This document shows, piece after piece, positions 45,736 through 57,717 of a stretch of 64,000 nt of DNA (its first letter is position 1; each line of letters begins with the position of its first letter). This DNA comes from Climacium dendroides (lineage: Eukaryota > Streptophyta > Bryopsida > Hypnales > Climaciaceae). The notes under the pieces were generated by a model. The model was not told where the DNA came from. It made no database searches and saw nothing but the letters and a program-made list of their open reading frames with translations. The position numbers were made by a program, and so were the translations under genes. The stretch spans positions 26,102,001-26,166,000 of the forward strand of contig OX467082.1 of the NCBI GenBank assembly GCA_950106755.1, read 5' to 3'.

Positions 45736-46733
45736 ATGGTTTATGGTAAGAATTTGGAGCTATCTGATTACGCAGACCGATTCTCTAACTTATGTGCAAC
45801 ACTACAATTCTAATACGATTTGATCCCCGCGTGCTTTCGCGAGGATGACCTCCTCAACGCAACCTTCATCCCAATCAAGAAAACCTAGAAGATGCATGTG
45901 TCTAGTTTCGGATAAATCCTCCAAACTGTGAGACTATTTGCGAACTTCTTTGGAAAAGCACCCATACGTAATGGCCACCAGATGCGCAGCACACGTAGCC
46001 TGCATTTCGGGACTGCCACTCTCCAAAAATTGTTAACGCTAGAGCTCTCTGTCCTATGATCTGTCTCGTCCTTTCTCGCTCAATTTGCAACCGTCATTGC
46101 TGTTCTCACAGATTGAATACTCTGGGTCATACTGAATACAAACCTCCAACTAGGTGACCGGATCACCGGAAAGATTGGGATATCAATTGGTCGCGGTGAT
46201 AAAGAAGTTCCGGGTGGGTAGTCGAAGCCCTAATTTGAGAGCCACGTTCTCGCTGCTGGAATACTCTGAGTCTGGAGCAGCAGAGGGATGGATTGGCCAA
46301 AGTCAACAGTTGTTAGTGTTTTTCACACACCGGTTTGCAGGCAATCTGAATTGTTATTCCAGGAAGAGTTCGTGAACCGTTCGTTTCCTTAGTTACTAAA
46401 AAATGAAATCCCTGGTCGATGCGGGGGTTCTTTAGACAACCTGTTATTCACAATGTGCGTGGGAGCTGACCTATTTAACCACAAAACTTCAACAAGACCA
46501 GAAGACAAGTGCTTGTTCTCGTCTAACCACTAATGCTGTTGGTTCTCGAGAGTCGAGTGTGTGGTGCCGGTAGATTCAGGAAATGTATCTCATGTCATCG
46601 TGCAGCTGCTTTCGAATTGGTGACATGATTGGAGAGGTCTACCCAAACCCTTACACCATGCCTAAACCCCGTTCCACTGGTGCTGTGTGGATTGCCCAGT
46701 GATTTCCTGGTTCCTAGAGGAGCCTGCTTGGTT

Positions 46734-49545
46734 TTAAAGTCTTCTCCGCTTGTTACTCCCGCGAGAGCGCCCCGAGCTGGTGGGGGACCGAGACCGCGGG
46801 GACCTGGGGCTTGCCGGTGGGCTGTCGTGTGGGCTTTCGGCCTCGACAGAGCGGACCTGCTTCTTCTGATACTTGCACCAGATTTGGTACGAGAGGCCGC
46901 AGAACACCATGGCCACGCCGGCCCACTGCTGAGGCGACAGCGGGTTGCCGTTCCACAGGGACGACACCAGAATGCTCACGAATTTCCGAGTGGTGGTGAT
47001 GGTGGTGTTGGTCAGGGCGCCGAAGCGGCTGATGGTGAGGAAGATGAAGTTCTGGCCCACGGCGCCGCACAGGCAGAACAGGAAGATGTCCCACGCGGCC
47101 TCGGGGTGCTTGACGCAGAAGCCCACGGCGTCGTAGCCTCCGCCTCCCGGAATCAGAAACATGAAGAGCGCCATGTAAATGGTTCCCCACAGGTTCATCC
47201 CCATCATCAAGTGCCAGGCGTTCACCTTGGGATACCTGCAGTCAACCTCGGTGCAACGCAAACCTCCTAATTAGCTCGTCATAGTCATGGGTTAGGGTTA
47301 GGGTTGAAGGCACAAATATAAACTGTAAGGGGATTCACATGCATGCAGGATTGGATGAGAGAAGGGACTCCTAATTAGCTTGTCATGGTCATGGTTTCAT
47401 GGGTCTTTCATGGGTCTTTTAGGGTTTAGGGTTTAGGCACAAACATACACTACAAGGGGATTTCACATGCATGCAGGATTGGACAAGATTCACATGAATG
47501 CAGGAACCTGGCGGTGAGAGCGTCTTGGGTAGCATTGGTGAATCCGTCTAAGCCGAGATTGAGTAGACAGAGAGTGTAACCCAAAGCTGCGTTAGGACTG
47601 GCGATCTTGCCTGGCGTGCCAGAGCTCTACACAAAATTCCATCAAACGACAGCATAAGTTCAAGCTCTTGGTGTTTACTGTGCACTGTAATTCACTTCGA
47701 ATTTTGCAGTGACTCATGCTTTTGAACACGAAATCGCATATGAGGTTGATGTTTTGGAGGAACAGAGTGAAGGAATAGTGAGGCTTCGTTACTTTCATGG
47801 CGAACACCGACACACCACCGGCAACCATGAAGGTACACAAATATTCTTGGATTGAGTATTGGACTCCGTATATGAGTGCTCCAATCAGCATTACTGCCAT
47901 GATCCCTCATCAGCACACGCCCCGAGTCAGTCCACTAAACAAATTTGAGATTCTGATTTCGAATAAGGGTACAATCAACACTCTCTTATGACACGCACAG
48001 TCTGTAATTGCACATTCTCAGAATATCCCGAGAACCTTTCATGATGATTGGGAAATTTCCACACATCTAATTGTGAACACATGTGAGTGCATTTGAGAGT
48101 TCCATTTGTCCCCTCGAAGCAGTGCCATTACAGATGGTCGCTTGATTTAGTCTGGCAACCAATGTGTTGACCGACAAATAAAGAGATGGTACCTGGAATC
48201 ATCTTGGAAGACTTTGCCAGCACCTGTGACATAGCATAGCATTAACCAAAATATGTCAGAGCTCGACAGAATCTCAGTTAGGTCGGAAGGGCCTCTTGGT
48301 AGGGTTCTTTCTAGTGATCGCAGATTTCGACATCATGTTTGTTTTACACAATATTTAGTGCAGTTTGAAGTTAATTACTGGTGACTTTCAATTCAAGAAC
48401 AGGATCTATAAGTGAACTTCTATTAAAAAAAGGTTTTCGTGATTGATAAACAGGTTGATCTCATGGTACGCCGGCAAGTCAATGGCGAAGGTCCAACCGA
48501 ACCTGAGCGGGATAGCTGATGTATTTCAGCGCGAGCATGCCACATGCAGGACCGATTGCATTGGAAATGCTGCAAGCCCAGTACGCCAAGATGGGTGCCT
48601 CGGTGCCTGGCTCCCCTGGCCATAGCTTCAGCACTACAGTCCCCCAAATTTCCACGATGAGAATGTGTACAGCAGAACGGTGCACCTTCCTTAGAGCTTG
48701 AAAATACATAAAAGAACAAGTCTTAAGTGCTGCTCATGGCTGGCCCTGGAAGCGAGGATGACTGAACTATGTAAGTTACTCACTGAGGAAAGACCAGACG
48801 AAGCAGACGAAGCACTGAGCCAAGTTCAGAAAGGTGAGATGATCAAATCGCTGCTGGTCGGTTCCATACTTTGTTGTTGATCTGCACACAAGCGACCGTG
48901 GGAACTAATAAGTTTTGAGCTTTTCGTCGTGGTTCCTTCCACCAGTGCAGATAATGCAGATTGGTGTTAGAATAGGGGATAATCTTTCTATCGCTGTAAG
49001 AATTTTATTCAATGCATGGGAGTGTGCTGTCATTGGGAGATCACTCAAAAGAGTCCACTGGAGAGATTGCTTCGTATATCTCACTGGGGAGATCAATCTT
49101 GGAAATTACAAGAGCCAGATTCTCTGCAGATCAAATTTTTTATAACTATGGAAGGATTTCTTATGGAATCTTTCGGTGGGAGGTTGTAGACTGATTGACG
49201 GGGCAGTAGACCCCCATTTCCTGTCAAGATTAGTGGCCACTGATATTTAGCCAAGTCATGCTTACCCCAATTGCTACCCCAATCACCAACCAGGTTGGCC
49301 TGTAGCGGGGGTCAGTACAAGAGGCGGGATCAGGTCTTAGTATCTTCTACCTGACATGTGGCTTACATTTTTTCTTGTAGCACTCCCTGGGTGATATACG
49401 CCCCGTAAATGGCCGCCACACAGAAACAGAACATGCCCACCTTGGTGGAATCGGCAACACCATCACTGGAGCTGGAGCCCGCATTGGAAGCCTCATATCC
49501 ATATCCCCCCTTTGCCCTCGACGGTCGGCGCCCTCTTGGTGGCAT
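46734..49545 (-). CDS. UDP-galactose/UDP-glucose transporter, UTR/SLC35B1 type
   Basis: Seven minus-strand exons fit with perfect phase: 49,545-49,367, 48,881-48,784, 48,633-48,503, 48,223-48,193, 47,893-47,793, 47,626-47,508 and 47,235-46,734, giving 386 residues. It is a multi-pass nucleotide-sugar antiporter of the ER or Golgi, supplying UDP-galactose or UDP-glucose for glycosylation. Diagnostic stretches in order are AAIYGAYITQGVLQEK, FDHLTFLNLAQ, NAIGPACGMLALKYISYPAQ, VLAKSSKMIP, EYLCTFMVAGGVSVFA, LNLGLDGFTNATQD, LMMGMNLWGTIYMALFM, CGAVGQNFIFLTISRFGAL and TTTRKFVSILVSSLW. These are hallmarks of plant UTR1/UTR3. Oddities: a Ser/Gly-rich N-terminal extension, and an Arg/Ser/Pro-rich tail ending NKRRRL instead of the usual Lys-rich ER-retention end. 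The start codon is the first in-frame ATG giving an open exon; the last intron contains a duplicated telomere-like repeat. Confidence 0.93.
47260..47485. repeat. Tandem duplication with telomere-like motifs in an intron
   Basis: Two units (about 47,262-47,365 and 47,369-47,485) share CTCCTAATTAGC, TCATG, GGCACAAA.ATA, AAGGGGATT and CACATGCATGCAGGATTGGA. The first contains GGGTTAGGGTTAGGGTTG; the second contains TTTAGGGTTTAGGGTTTAGG, the plant-type telomere repeat. They lie inside the last intron of the UDP-galactose transporter gene. Confidence 0.8.
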
Positions 49546-49821
49546 CCAGTTTCTAGCCCACTTCGGGTTTCAAATGCAACGTCGTTACGTCCTTCCTCCG
49601 GAAATGGCGGGCGTTCAACCTCATTTACAATCACACCTTGTCTGGTTCATGTTCCACTTGTATTCTGCTTCTCTTGGGACAGAGGGTAGTCTTGATTCTA
49701 TATTTTTTCCTTTTTCGAAGGTTTTGATCAGCGCTAAGTCCTGGTTTTACAGACGTCCCGTCCCCACACCGGCCTGGAATTAAATCCAGTGTCGTGGATG
49801 ATGCATCTCGTATAGCTATAT

Positions 49822-51305
49822 CTACAGGTCCTTGCTTAAGTCTATCTTATACTTATCTCCTGTCAGGCAGCTTCTGCCCAGAGAGGCATATAACATTTCA
49901 GAGCAGTGTTGACTGCTCGCCCTTTTTAGAAGAGCCGCATCAAGGGTGACAATACCTACACTAGCCTGTAATAGTTGGTTGATACCAATACCGTCATTCT
50001 TGAACTGATGTATGAGAGAGTAGGTGCCAAAGAAAGAAATCAAATAATCTGAGCATCTCAGATACCCGGATTCTTCCTTGAATTAGCAGTTAGGCCCAAG
50101 ATGCTTGCAACTTCTTTCAAGAATGATTGGGTAGCTAGTGAACCACCATCCTGTGCAACTTCTGTTAGATGTGTAAGGCTGAGTGGATGATACTCTTCAG
50201 TTCGACTGACATGGACCATTACGTGTTTCAAACCTGCAGGTCCATCTGAAAATTCGTTAAACTTGGTGCGCATGGTGGACAGATCTGCAGGTGATTATAA
50301 ATCCGCTACCAATAACCTCAGGATCCTTACGCAACAAAGAGAATATACTCCGTTGAGTGCACACAAATCTTGATAACCCCATTCATGCTTGCATTCAGCC
50401 TGCAACTCACGTGATGAGATGCAGGACGTAGAACTGTACACAGTGTCGGTGAAGAGGCATGAGAAGGGTTGAAGGTTCTGTCCGTTGAGCCTTTGAGTCA
50501 GTACCGCTTGCAATCCCTGGAAGGGTAGGAAGAGGCGCATGAAAAAACCATGTCATAAAAAAACTGCTGAATGTTCGGGCACCAGAAGGGTTCTGGCTGT
50601 ACTCTAGAGTCTCGAGAGTAAGAAATGCCGTCTGCTTATTATGGCTGTGCCACACGATGACGGAATTCCCTGACAAACGGTTCAGAAATTTCACTATTAG
50701 CGATGATTTGGTCGTATAAACATGAAAGAAGGCACTTGGATTGGCCTTGAAATATCCATGAACGGATGGATTCAGCTGAACAAACATGGTGAAAATCGAA
50801 TCCATCTGTAAGTCGCCTGCATATAAAAAGTATATTTTGCAGGGATTAATATCAATTCCAAATTGTCAAGAGAATGTGAACTCTTCACCAAATGGGAATT
50901 CGGAAAGAAGCCGACGGTAAGAGCATCAGGTTCTCGTATTTCAGCACCTTGAGAATAACAAGGTGGTATAGATCTGAAGTTTCAAACAGGCGTATGAAAA
51001 AGTGGAATTTCTTCAAAGTTCGCCATTTTCAGTAGTAAACTCATACAGAGTGCAAATTCCATCACTGCGGGGTTCGCTCAGAATTACCTGTTTAACATAG
51101 CAGGCCATTCTCTTTAATAATGTCGTTGGTGGGGTTCTCTGGCTCCCTGTGCCTCCGATCTTCTACCAAGCAATGTATCAAATGGAAGCTTGTAATCGAC
51201 AATCCTGCAGTGTAGGAACGAACTTGAATGTTGATTTGGCAAAGTAGAACTTAGCGGTGTGCTGTAATTGTCGGGCAGCATTGAAGAGGGGGACTGATAC
51301 CCCAA
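49822..51305 (-). CDS. Putative multi-exon gene, unrecognised
   Basis: Several minus-strand blocks look like exons. 51,305-51,150 reads LSSTLPNQHSSSFLHCRIVDY and ends at a GTAGAAG donor. About 51,088-51,030 (after AACAG) reads ILSEPRSDGICTLYEFTTE. About 50,818-50,540 (after TTTGCAGG) reads FVQLNPSVHGYFKANPSAFF. About 50,525-50,415 reads LQAVLTQRLNGQNLQPF with a GTGAGT donor. Two further blocks near 50,280-50,235 and 50,230-50,065 read MRTKFNEFSDGPAG, then SLTHLTEVAQDGG. 50,043-49,822 reads FFGTYSLIHQFKND. Codon composition and splice signals support a real gene, but the exact joins are unverified and I do not recognise the family. Confidence 0.4.
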
Positions 51306-51344
51306 TTAGCAAGCCAACTATAAGAGGTTAACTGGTGGGACAAG

Positions 51345-52296
51345 ATGGCACCTCCGAAGAAAAACAAGCGAGCGAAGATGAGACGCCGGCATATCCAACC
51401 TGAATTGAAAGCAAGACTGCTCCGAGCTCAAGTGATGTTAGTAACTCCTCGAACCTTCCTCATGCTGCATGAATGTATCTCATCATGGCATCATAATGGC
51501 TTCAGCCACTGTGCACGAGGGGGGAAGCTTAAGACTAAGCTGCTTTACATTGGTGGGGCAATGAGATGGCGTGGCCTAGTAGAGAATTGAGAAAATTGCA
51601 CCTCTGGACACCAAAAGTTTGGCTTACATTGGTTTCAATTACCCTGTGGTGGCTTGTGCTGTCGATGGGTGAAGTTATGCCAAGGCTCATTTGAAATACC
51701 ATGGCACGATTTCCGGAGTTATTTATGTTGCACACAGATGTAGGAAGAGGGTACACATGCGTTCTGAATGCCTTTACTTGGATGAAACCATTTAGGAACA
51801 ATGTATTCAATCCAGGGACTGGCTCAGATTCCACTTGAGCTGGAACTAATAAAGGGCGGAGCACATGAGGAACAAGACTGAACGAAGCTAGCACCATGTT
51901 TTTCTGTTGTGATACTTTGAAACTAATGTGATGTGCAGTCGGAAAGACAAGGAGAGCAGTAAATACGACAAACGGATGGCCAAGCTGAAGAAGCAACGGG
52001 AAATTAAAAAAGCGAAAATGCAAGAGTAACGGGAGAAGGAGAAAGAGAGAAACCGGCTTCGAAGTGTGGAACTCAAGGTGAGGAAGCACAAGCAACGGTT
52101 GAAACTGCAGCAAGCGAGACGAAAAGAGAAAGTCCGAAGAGCTAAAGAGAAGCTGGAAAGGCTGGCAGCGCGCTTAGAGGCCAAGGAGAAGGCCAAAGAG
52201 AAGGCGAACAAGATGGCCTACGAGCAGTTCCTTAAGAGGAAACAGCAACGAGAAAAGCTGCTCTTGAACAAAAGACGGCGCAAAAGCAAATGGTAA
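51345..52296 (+). CDS. Putative Lys/Arg/Glu-rich small protein, possibly spliced, with an in-frame stop
   Basis: A first exon candidate reads MAPPKKNKRAKMRRRHIQ up to a GTGATG donor near 51,434. After an acceptor at ATGTGCAG (about 51,939) a very basic charged helix follows: DKRMAKLKKQREIKKAKMQE, a TAA at 52,027-52,029, then the same frame continues REKEKERNRLRSVE to the stop at 52,296. The uninterrupted charge pattern on both sides suggests a recent CAA or GAA to TAA change, or that the frame starts downstream. It would be a nuclear-type basic coiled coil. It diverges from the minus-strand gene at 51,305. Confidence 0.35.
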
Positions 52297-52299
52297 AAC

Positions 52300-52857
52300 G
52301 CTAAATCTACCTGTAAACGCTGCTGTCTCATCTCCCTGTTTGCATGCATCTCAAATTACTTCCACACGTTTATGACAAGGCACAATCAATTGCATGCCCC
52401 TCTATTGAAGCCGCAGCAGTTCACTTGTTAGAATAAGGGACTTAGATGATCTCAAAGTGGGCTCACGGCAAGTCTTTCAAAAACATAATTAGCACTACAT
52501 ACTCATGAATCCTTTGTGCATCTACAACAGATCAAAAGCACATGCTAGTGTGGCAATGGCTGAATGAGGGCCCCGATCTGCCACAACCCATCACCTGACA
52601 ACATTGATCAGCAGCAGCAATGACGAACAGGCTGCAACACAAAAGGATAGTACACTCACAGGATCATTGATTTTTGTACGCTGAATTCAATTTGATTCAA
52701 GTCAATGTCTGTACAAAGCAATACTAGTGTACAGTTAGCAAACGCTGAGGCATGACCAGCCCAGGAATTTGAAAGAAGTGGAATACATTTGCTGTAAAAG
52801 GGGACACGTTTTAAGAACGTGGCCAAAGAATGGTGGTGCCTCTAATTCTAATCAGTT
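52300..52857. other. Intergenic, 3' flank of the phosphate transporter
   Basis: No gene seen. Convergent ends of the basic-protein frame and the PHT1 gene. Confidence 0.5.
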
Positions 52858-55004
52858 TCAGTATTCAGAGGGAGTGGTCTTATCCAAGTAAGCTTCAATG
52901 TACGGCGCTTGCTGCTGCTCCGCGTCGTTCTCCCCAGACAGATCTTCCAGCGACCTACCATTCGTTTCGGGAACCATGAACGTGCAGAAGAACCCCGCGG
53001 CGTTGATGCACGTCAGCAAAAGGAAGGAGTTTTTCAATCCGATCCCAGTGGGGTAGCCTTTGTCCTGCTGCCCTTCCTTCTGGTTCTGCGCAGCGTACAA
53101 GAATCCGAAGGCGCCTACAATGGCGCCCGCTTTCCCTGACGCAGCTGAGATTCCATGGCAAGTGGACCTCAGTCTTGCGGGGAAAAGCTCAGCGGGGATG
53201 ATGAACGTGGTGACATTCGGGCCGAAATTGGCGAAGAAGAACGTGAGAGCGTATAATGTCAGAAATGCGGTGTGATTGCCACCACAGAATGAGGAGGGCT
53301 TGTCCGCGCAAGGGGACCCTCGCAGGGTGTAGTACTGCAGCGTGATAATCAGCATGAACATCGTCATCATGAAGAAGCCGATCATTTGAATCACCCAGCG
53401 CCCGATTACGTCCACGAGCGCCACGGTCACCCAGTAGCCGGGCACGGTGGACACGAGAGCGATCATAGCTTGCGCTCGAGAGACACGGAAAACCTCCTCC
53501 AAGGCGCTCATGGTCTTGGCCGCGGGGAGCCAACCGATCGCGGAGAAAATGTCCTTTTGGAAGAGGTTCTGGCTGTAAAATGCAATGTCAAGGAGGAACC
53601 AAGTGCTCGTGCAGCCGAGTAGTTGAACTCCGTGTTGTCTCAGGAACTGCCGGGACAGAAGTCCGTAATCCGGCCCTGCAACTTCACGACACGAGGAAGC
53701 GTCAATGGTCGTATTCGCCAAATGGCATGTCACAAAACCATCACTTCCAAATGCCCAGCTAGAGCATTGAAAACCAAGATTTGAAAATGCCCAGAGCTCT
53801 ATACATAAACTAGCTGGACGGGAAGAAATCTGAGACTTCACTCAAGCAACTGAAACTGCGTGAATTTCGTTATCATGACGAACATGGGGTTGTCAGTCAT
53901 GGTGACATCGATCAACAAGCATTCAGGAAGTCGACATCAGATTATGAAAATCATTTGAACAGTAATGAGCTTCAAGTGCACAGCTCCAACAACGAGGTCA
54001 GGTATAGATGTGACTATGAGCATTTACTCAAGCGATTGAAACCGCATTGAAATGCGCCATTTTTAACGAATATAGGACGGGATGTGGGACTGTTAGCCAC
54101 CAATCAATTTTTATTTCGACATCAGGTTATGAAAATTGACAGTGACGAGGAGAGGGGGTTATTAGTAGTTACCACCTCCGGGGACGGCAGCGGTGACATC
54201 CACGACGCCGGTGAAGTCGACGTGAAGCACACGGCCCATGTCCATAGCCGCCTGCTTGTTGTTCTTCGCCACCAGCGCCGTGTAACGCGCCGTCTCCGGC
54301 ATCTTCATCCGGTAGTAGAACGTCAAAGCCGCCGGAATCGCGCCCACCGCCAGCACAATCCTCCAGACGAAATCCGCTTGCGGTGGTGTCGACGCAATTT
54401 GATTCACATTGAAAGGCGGGCTGTGCACGGCGCTTCGGAAGATGGACGAGACCACAATCGACATGGTCGCGCCGCCGAGGATCCCCATCCCCTGCATTGC
54501 AAAAACAGCCGCAATGAACGCGCCGCGCGTCTTCTTGTTCGCATACTCGGACATGATCGTTGCGGAAAGCGGGTAATCTCCGCCGATCCCCACTCCGAGC
54601 CAGAACCGGAAGAAGCACAGCGTGGTCATGACCGCCTTCGCGGAATGCCCGAACGACAGCGCGGAAGCGAGGGACGTGATGATCATCATGAGCAGCGTCC
54701 ATCCATACACCTTCTTGCGCCCGAGCTTGTCACCCAGCCAGCCGAACAAGAGCTGCCCGATCAAGGTGCCGCAAAGCGCCACTCCGTTCACGGCCGCGGC
54801 GACATTCGGAGGCAGCACGCCGGGCTTCCCCTCCAACGGGTCGTAATAGTACAACCGACCCAGCAACCTCGTGACGGTGGAGATGCAGAAGAGGTCATAC
54901 GCGTCCGTGAAGAAACCCATTCCGGCGATGACGATCGTCTTGAAGTGGTACCATTGCGTCTTCGCCTTGTCGAGCGAGTTCAGAATCTCCCCAGCCCCTG
55001 TCAT
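52858..55004 (-). CDS. PHT1-type high-affinity phosphate/H+ symporter
   Basis: Two minus-strand exons, 55,004-54,173 and 53,675-52,858, join in phase across a 497-base intron and give 549 residues, the usual size of the plant PHT1 family. It imports inorganic phosphate with protons at the plasma membrane (major facilitator superfamily). Visible landmarks are [36 protein letters not shown], the PHT1 signature [33 protein letters not shown], then after the central loop [19 protein letters not shown]-like [38 protein letters not shown] and the end [19 protein letters not shown]. The M at 55,004 gives a normal N-terminus. The intron (53,676-54,172) holds a degenerate duplication of about 110 bases. 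All core motifs are intact. Confidence 0.94.
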
Positions 55005-55159
55005 GGAGGCGACGACCTAATTTGGCCTCGTGGAACGCCCGATCATTCGTTGAGAAAGTTCTCCACAATGTCCAACTGATCAAGCGATTGCAGATGAAGC
55101 AATGTGCTGGGGAAGCACTGACATGGGGATCAGAATGTCTGCTCCGAAATGTAGTTGAT

Positions 55160-56190
55160 CATTTGGCGGAGAGGGGTTTATGTACGAGTAGGATGCACGA
55201 CCTTCGCAACCCAGTGCGGACTACCTGAGAGTGCCATGGATCTTGCGTCAACTTGATGCTTCCCGCGTCGGAATGTGCAAAGATAGAAGTTCCAAGAGTC
55301 TGTAAACAGAGAGCAGGGCGGAATATCCTTGGGATATGTCGATCGCTCCTCGGAGATCCCTCGGGGAGTCGCCCTGACACCCTCTCGGGAACGCTAAAGA
55401 AAGGAAGGCGTCGGCGCGCTTGCTTATTTGGGGATCCACGGAAAAGTGGGCGTTCGGTAGATTCTGGCGAGATCCCTGACTCCAGGAGCTTGCCTCCCGG
55501 ATTGCACTCTTTCAATACCTGAAGAGCTCTGATTCGGCCTCCAGTCTCTGGACCCGCACGGCGAATCTCTGTGACCGCGCTGGGACTCACGTGAAGCTCC
55601 CCATGCAAGGATGAAGATACCTACTACTGCAGATGAAGATAGCTCCTCAGTTGTCGCGAGGGCGATTCTATGCACAGTAGTGACAGTAAATTCCAAGTGC
55701 GAAGAATAAGGGATTCGAGCTTCCTTGCTGGCGGACCTTTCAAAAGCCGTACAACGGATGCTTCCTTGCAGTAGACGAACATTCTGTGGATCTGTTTGAT
55801 TCATAAGAAAAAACAAAAGGCCAGGTTAACTTTCAGGGGTGCAGTATTGCTGCATTTAAGTAGGGAAGGTCAAGACTCAACTCACTTCCAAATTAGGGAT
55901 GCGGTGAAACCGAATTGTAGTTGCACAGGAACCCAATCGCATGTACCGATCGATAAATCCCTAAATCCTAACGAGCAGTCTTCGGACGAGTGGCGAATTG
56001 CATTGGAATTGATGCGGTCGCAGTTTCTGAAGATCAGATGGGCAGCGTTCGCCTTTTCGTAATGGATCGCAGCTACACCAATGTCACGGAATACCGGAAC
56101 AACTATTCGGACTCCCAAGCTCATCAACACTTTACAAGACGCGCCGCTATCAATAATATGGGCGCCACAGATCAACGTAGTGAAAAATGT
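55160..56190 (-). CDS. Putative multi-exon gene, unrecognised
   Basis: Minus-strand blocks with coding-like composition: 56,175-55,897 reads GAHIIDSGASCKVLMSLGV, then FRNCDRINSNAIRH, and ends at a GTGAGT donor. About 55,796-55,655 (after ATCAAACAG) reads QNVRLLQGSIRCTAFER, then HLEFTVTTVHRIALATTEE. 55,605-55,215 reads GELHVSPSAVTEI, then RIFRPALCLQTLGTSIFAH, and ends CAG before GTAGTC. Phases of the first join do not match with the donors I can see, so the model is incomplete. It lies upstream of PHT1 on the same strand. No family recognised. Confidence 0.3.
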
Positions 56191-56420
56191 CCCATCCCCG
56201 TTCTCTCAATCTTCGTATTATTCCCATCCCCGCAATCGTCACTGTAAACCCACCCCAGCGCTCGACTCGTGCTTCTGATTATCTCAGAAGTACAACCGAT
56301 ATTCCGACTACGCGCAGGTAACTGAAATTTTAGGCAGGTAGCTGACAGATGATATATTGACTCAAGGTTTTCATTATCAACTGTAGTGAGTTATAAGTTA
56401 TTACATGTATATTCACTTAA

Positions 56421-56763
56421 CCCCTAAATGCCCAAGCCTTTTCAAGTGTGTTTTGACTATGAAAAAAGAGCATGGGCTTATAGTTAACCCCAATGAAGCT
56501 AATTGTGTTTTTTTCAAAATCTAACTGTATAGATGTTTAAAGAGCTTGCTTATTAGTATGTTCACCAATTTTGAGTGAAAAATTGCATAGGAGTTGTGAG
56601 ATTATAACAAGAGAAATGTTCATTTTTTAATTTTATTATGTTGTCCCTCCCCACAATGTTTCAGAAATTTGCACATAAATTTATTTTGGAATTGGAGGTG
56701 ACTATCCCAAAATGAGCCTGAAATTTCAGATCGACCATATATGGTCGATCAGGCAGTTAGGGG
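56421..56763. mobile_element. piggyBac-like MITE with TTAA target duplication, copy 1
   Basis: The element is 343 bases and begins CCCCTAAATGCCCAAGCC. It ends with the reverse complement of CCCCTAACTGCCTGATCG. TTAA lies on both sides (56,417-56,420 and 56,764-56,767). A CCC-starting end with a TTAA target is characteristic of piggyBac. A perfect internal palindrome, TCGACCATATATGGTCGA, lies close to the right end (56,732-56,749). No transposase inside. Confidence 0.85.
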
Positions 56764-57103
56764 TTAAAAGTTCTGTAACTGAAACGAAGAAGGATGAAAT
56801 TCGTCAAATTGTACGCACCATTTTTCCATGAATGAAGAGAATTTATCAGAATGTATTGATCAGTATAAAATGCACGTTAAAAAGACAGAATTCAAAAATT
56901 TGCAAAGAACAGTGGTTTATTTTTTGAAAATGAGAGCCATGATTGTAGAATGACTGAGAATGACCAGCGATCCAAAACTGGTTTAGGTCTTAGCTGTCCT
57001 GGCTAAGTCCACGTCATTGGATAGAAAATTTGGCAATATCCACTTGTGATAGTAGAATTCACATAACGAAGTTAGCTGAGGACAGAGCATACTTGAAGAC
57101 TTA

Positions 57104-57471
57104 AGGTAGAACTACCCATTACCATACAGATTTGCTATCTAGGTACTTTGGAGAAGCTATTTATGAGCTCTCATATTTTTCAGAGATTGAATTGTTTGAG
57201 AGAAGTCAATTGCAAAAAAAATGAAGACATTCTGACAAGAGTTGAATTTTTTGTGATTTTTCAAAGCTGAAATGTAAAACTGTGAGTAGACCCTTGGTAA
57301 AGCATGACCAGACCATTGTTGAAGCGTGGGCTGATGTGTCGGCTCCCCAGTGCATTGCCATCATGATCATGGATGAGTAAGATTGTGGTAATAAGATGGG
57401 CCAGTGACGGAAATGGGAGGAACCTGTAGGTGGGGGAATTGGGGAAATGGTGGTAATGGGTAGTTCTACGT
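57104..57471. mobile_element. MITE family B, copy 2
   Basis: The element is 368 bases, with TA at 57,102-57,103 and 57,472-57,473. It starts AGGTAGAACTACCCATTACC and ends GGTAATGGGTAGTTCTACGT. It is nearly identical, in reverse orientation, to the nested copy at 27,943-28,311. The high identity of the two copies indicates recent amplification. Confidence 0.92.
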
Positions 57472-57717
57472 TATTTGTGGCCTCTTCTCACGGGGGGTTC
57501 TCGACTGAGGACGTAGCATCTTTCAGGGAACATTATCCGGACTGTGTTCTACCTGCTGATCGATTTTAATGTACCAAAGCTACATGAGGTTCAAAAAAAC
57601 GACGATAGTGTGGTCAGCTTGCAAGGTGAAGGAATTTTATGAACCTCGGGGTTCAAGTGCTCAACTGAGAAATCATTGTTCAGAGTGCTACTGAAAAGTG
57701 TAGTGTAGCCAAGGTTG

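Noticed and set aside
46629..47270. Long plus-strand open frame over the UDP-galactose transporter
   Set aside because: It is the antisense of the last transporter exon, with no domain of its own.
47281..47480. A chromosome end
   Set aside because: Only two to three telomere-like units occur, and they sit inside an intron of an intact gene.
54084..55079. Long plus-strand open frame of about 330 codons
   Set aside because: It is the antisense of PHT1 exon 1. Its Arg/His-rich composition reflects GC-rich codons on the other strand.
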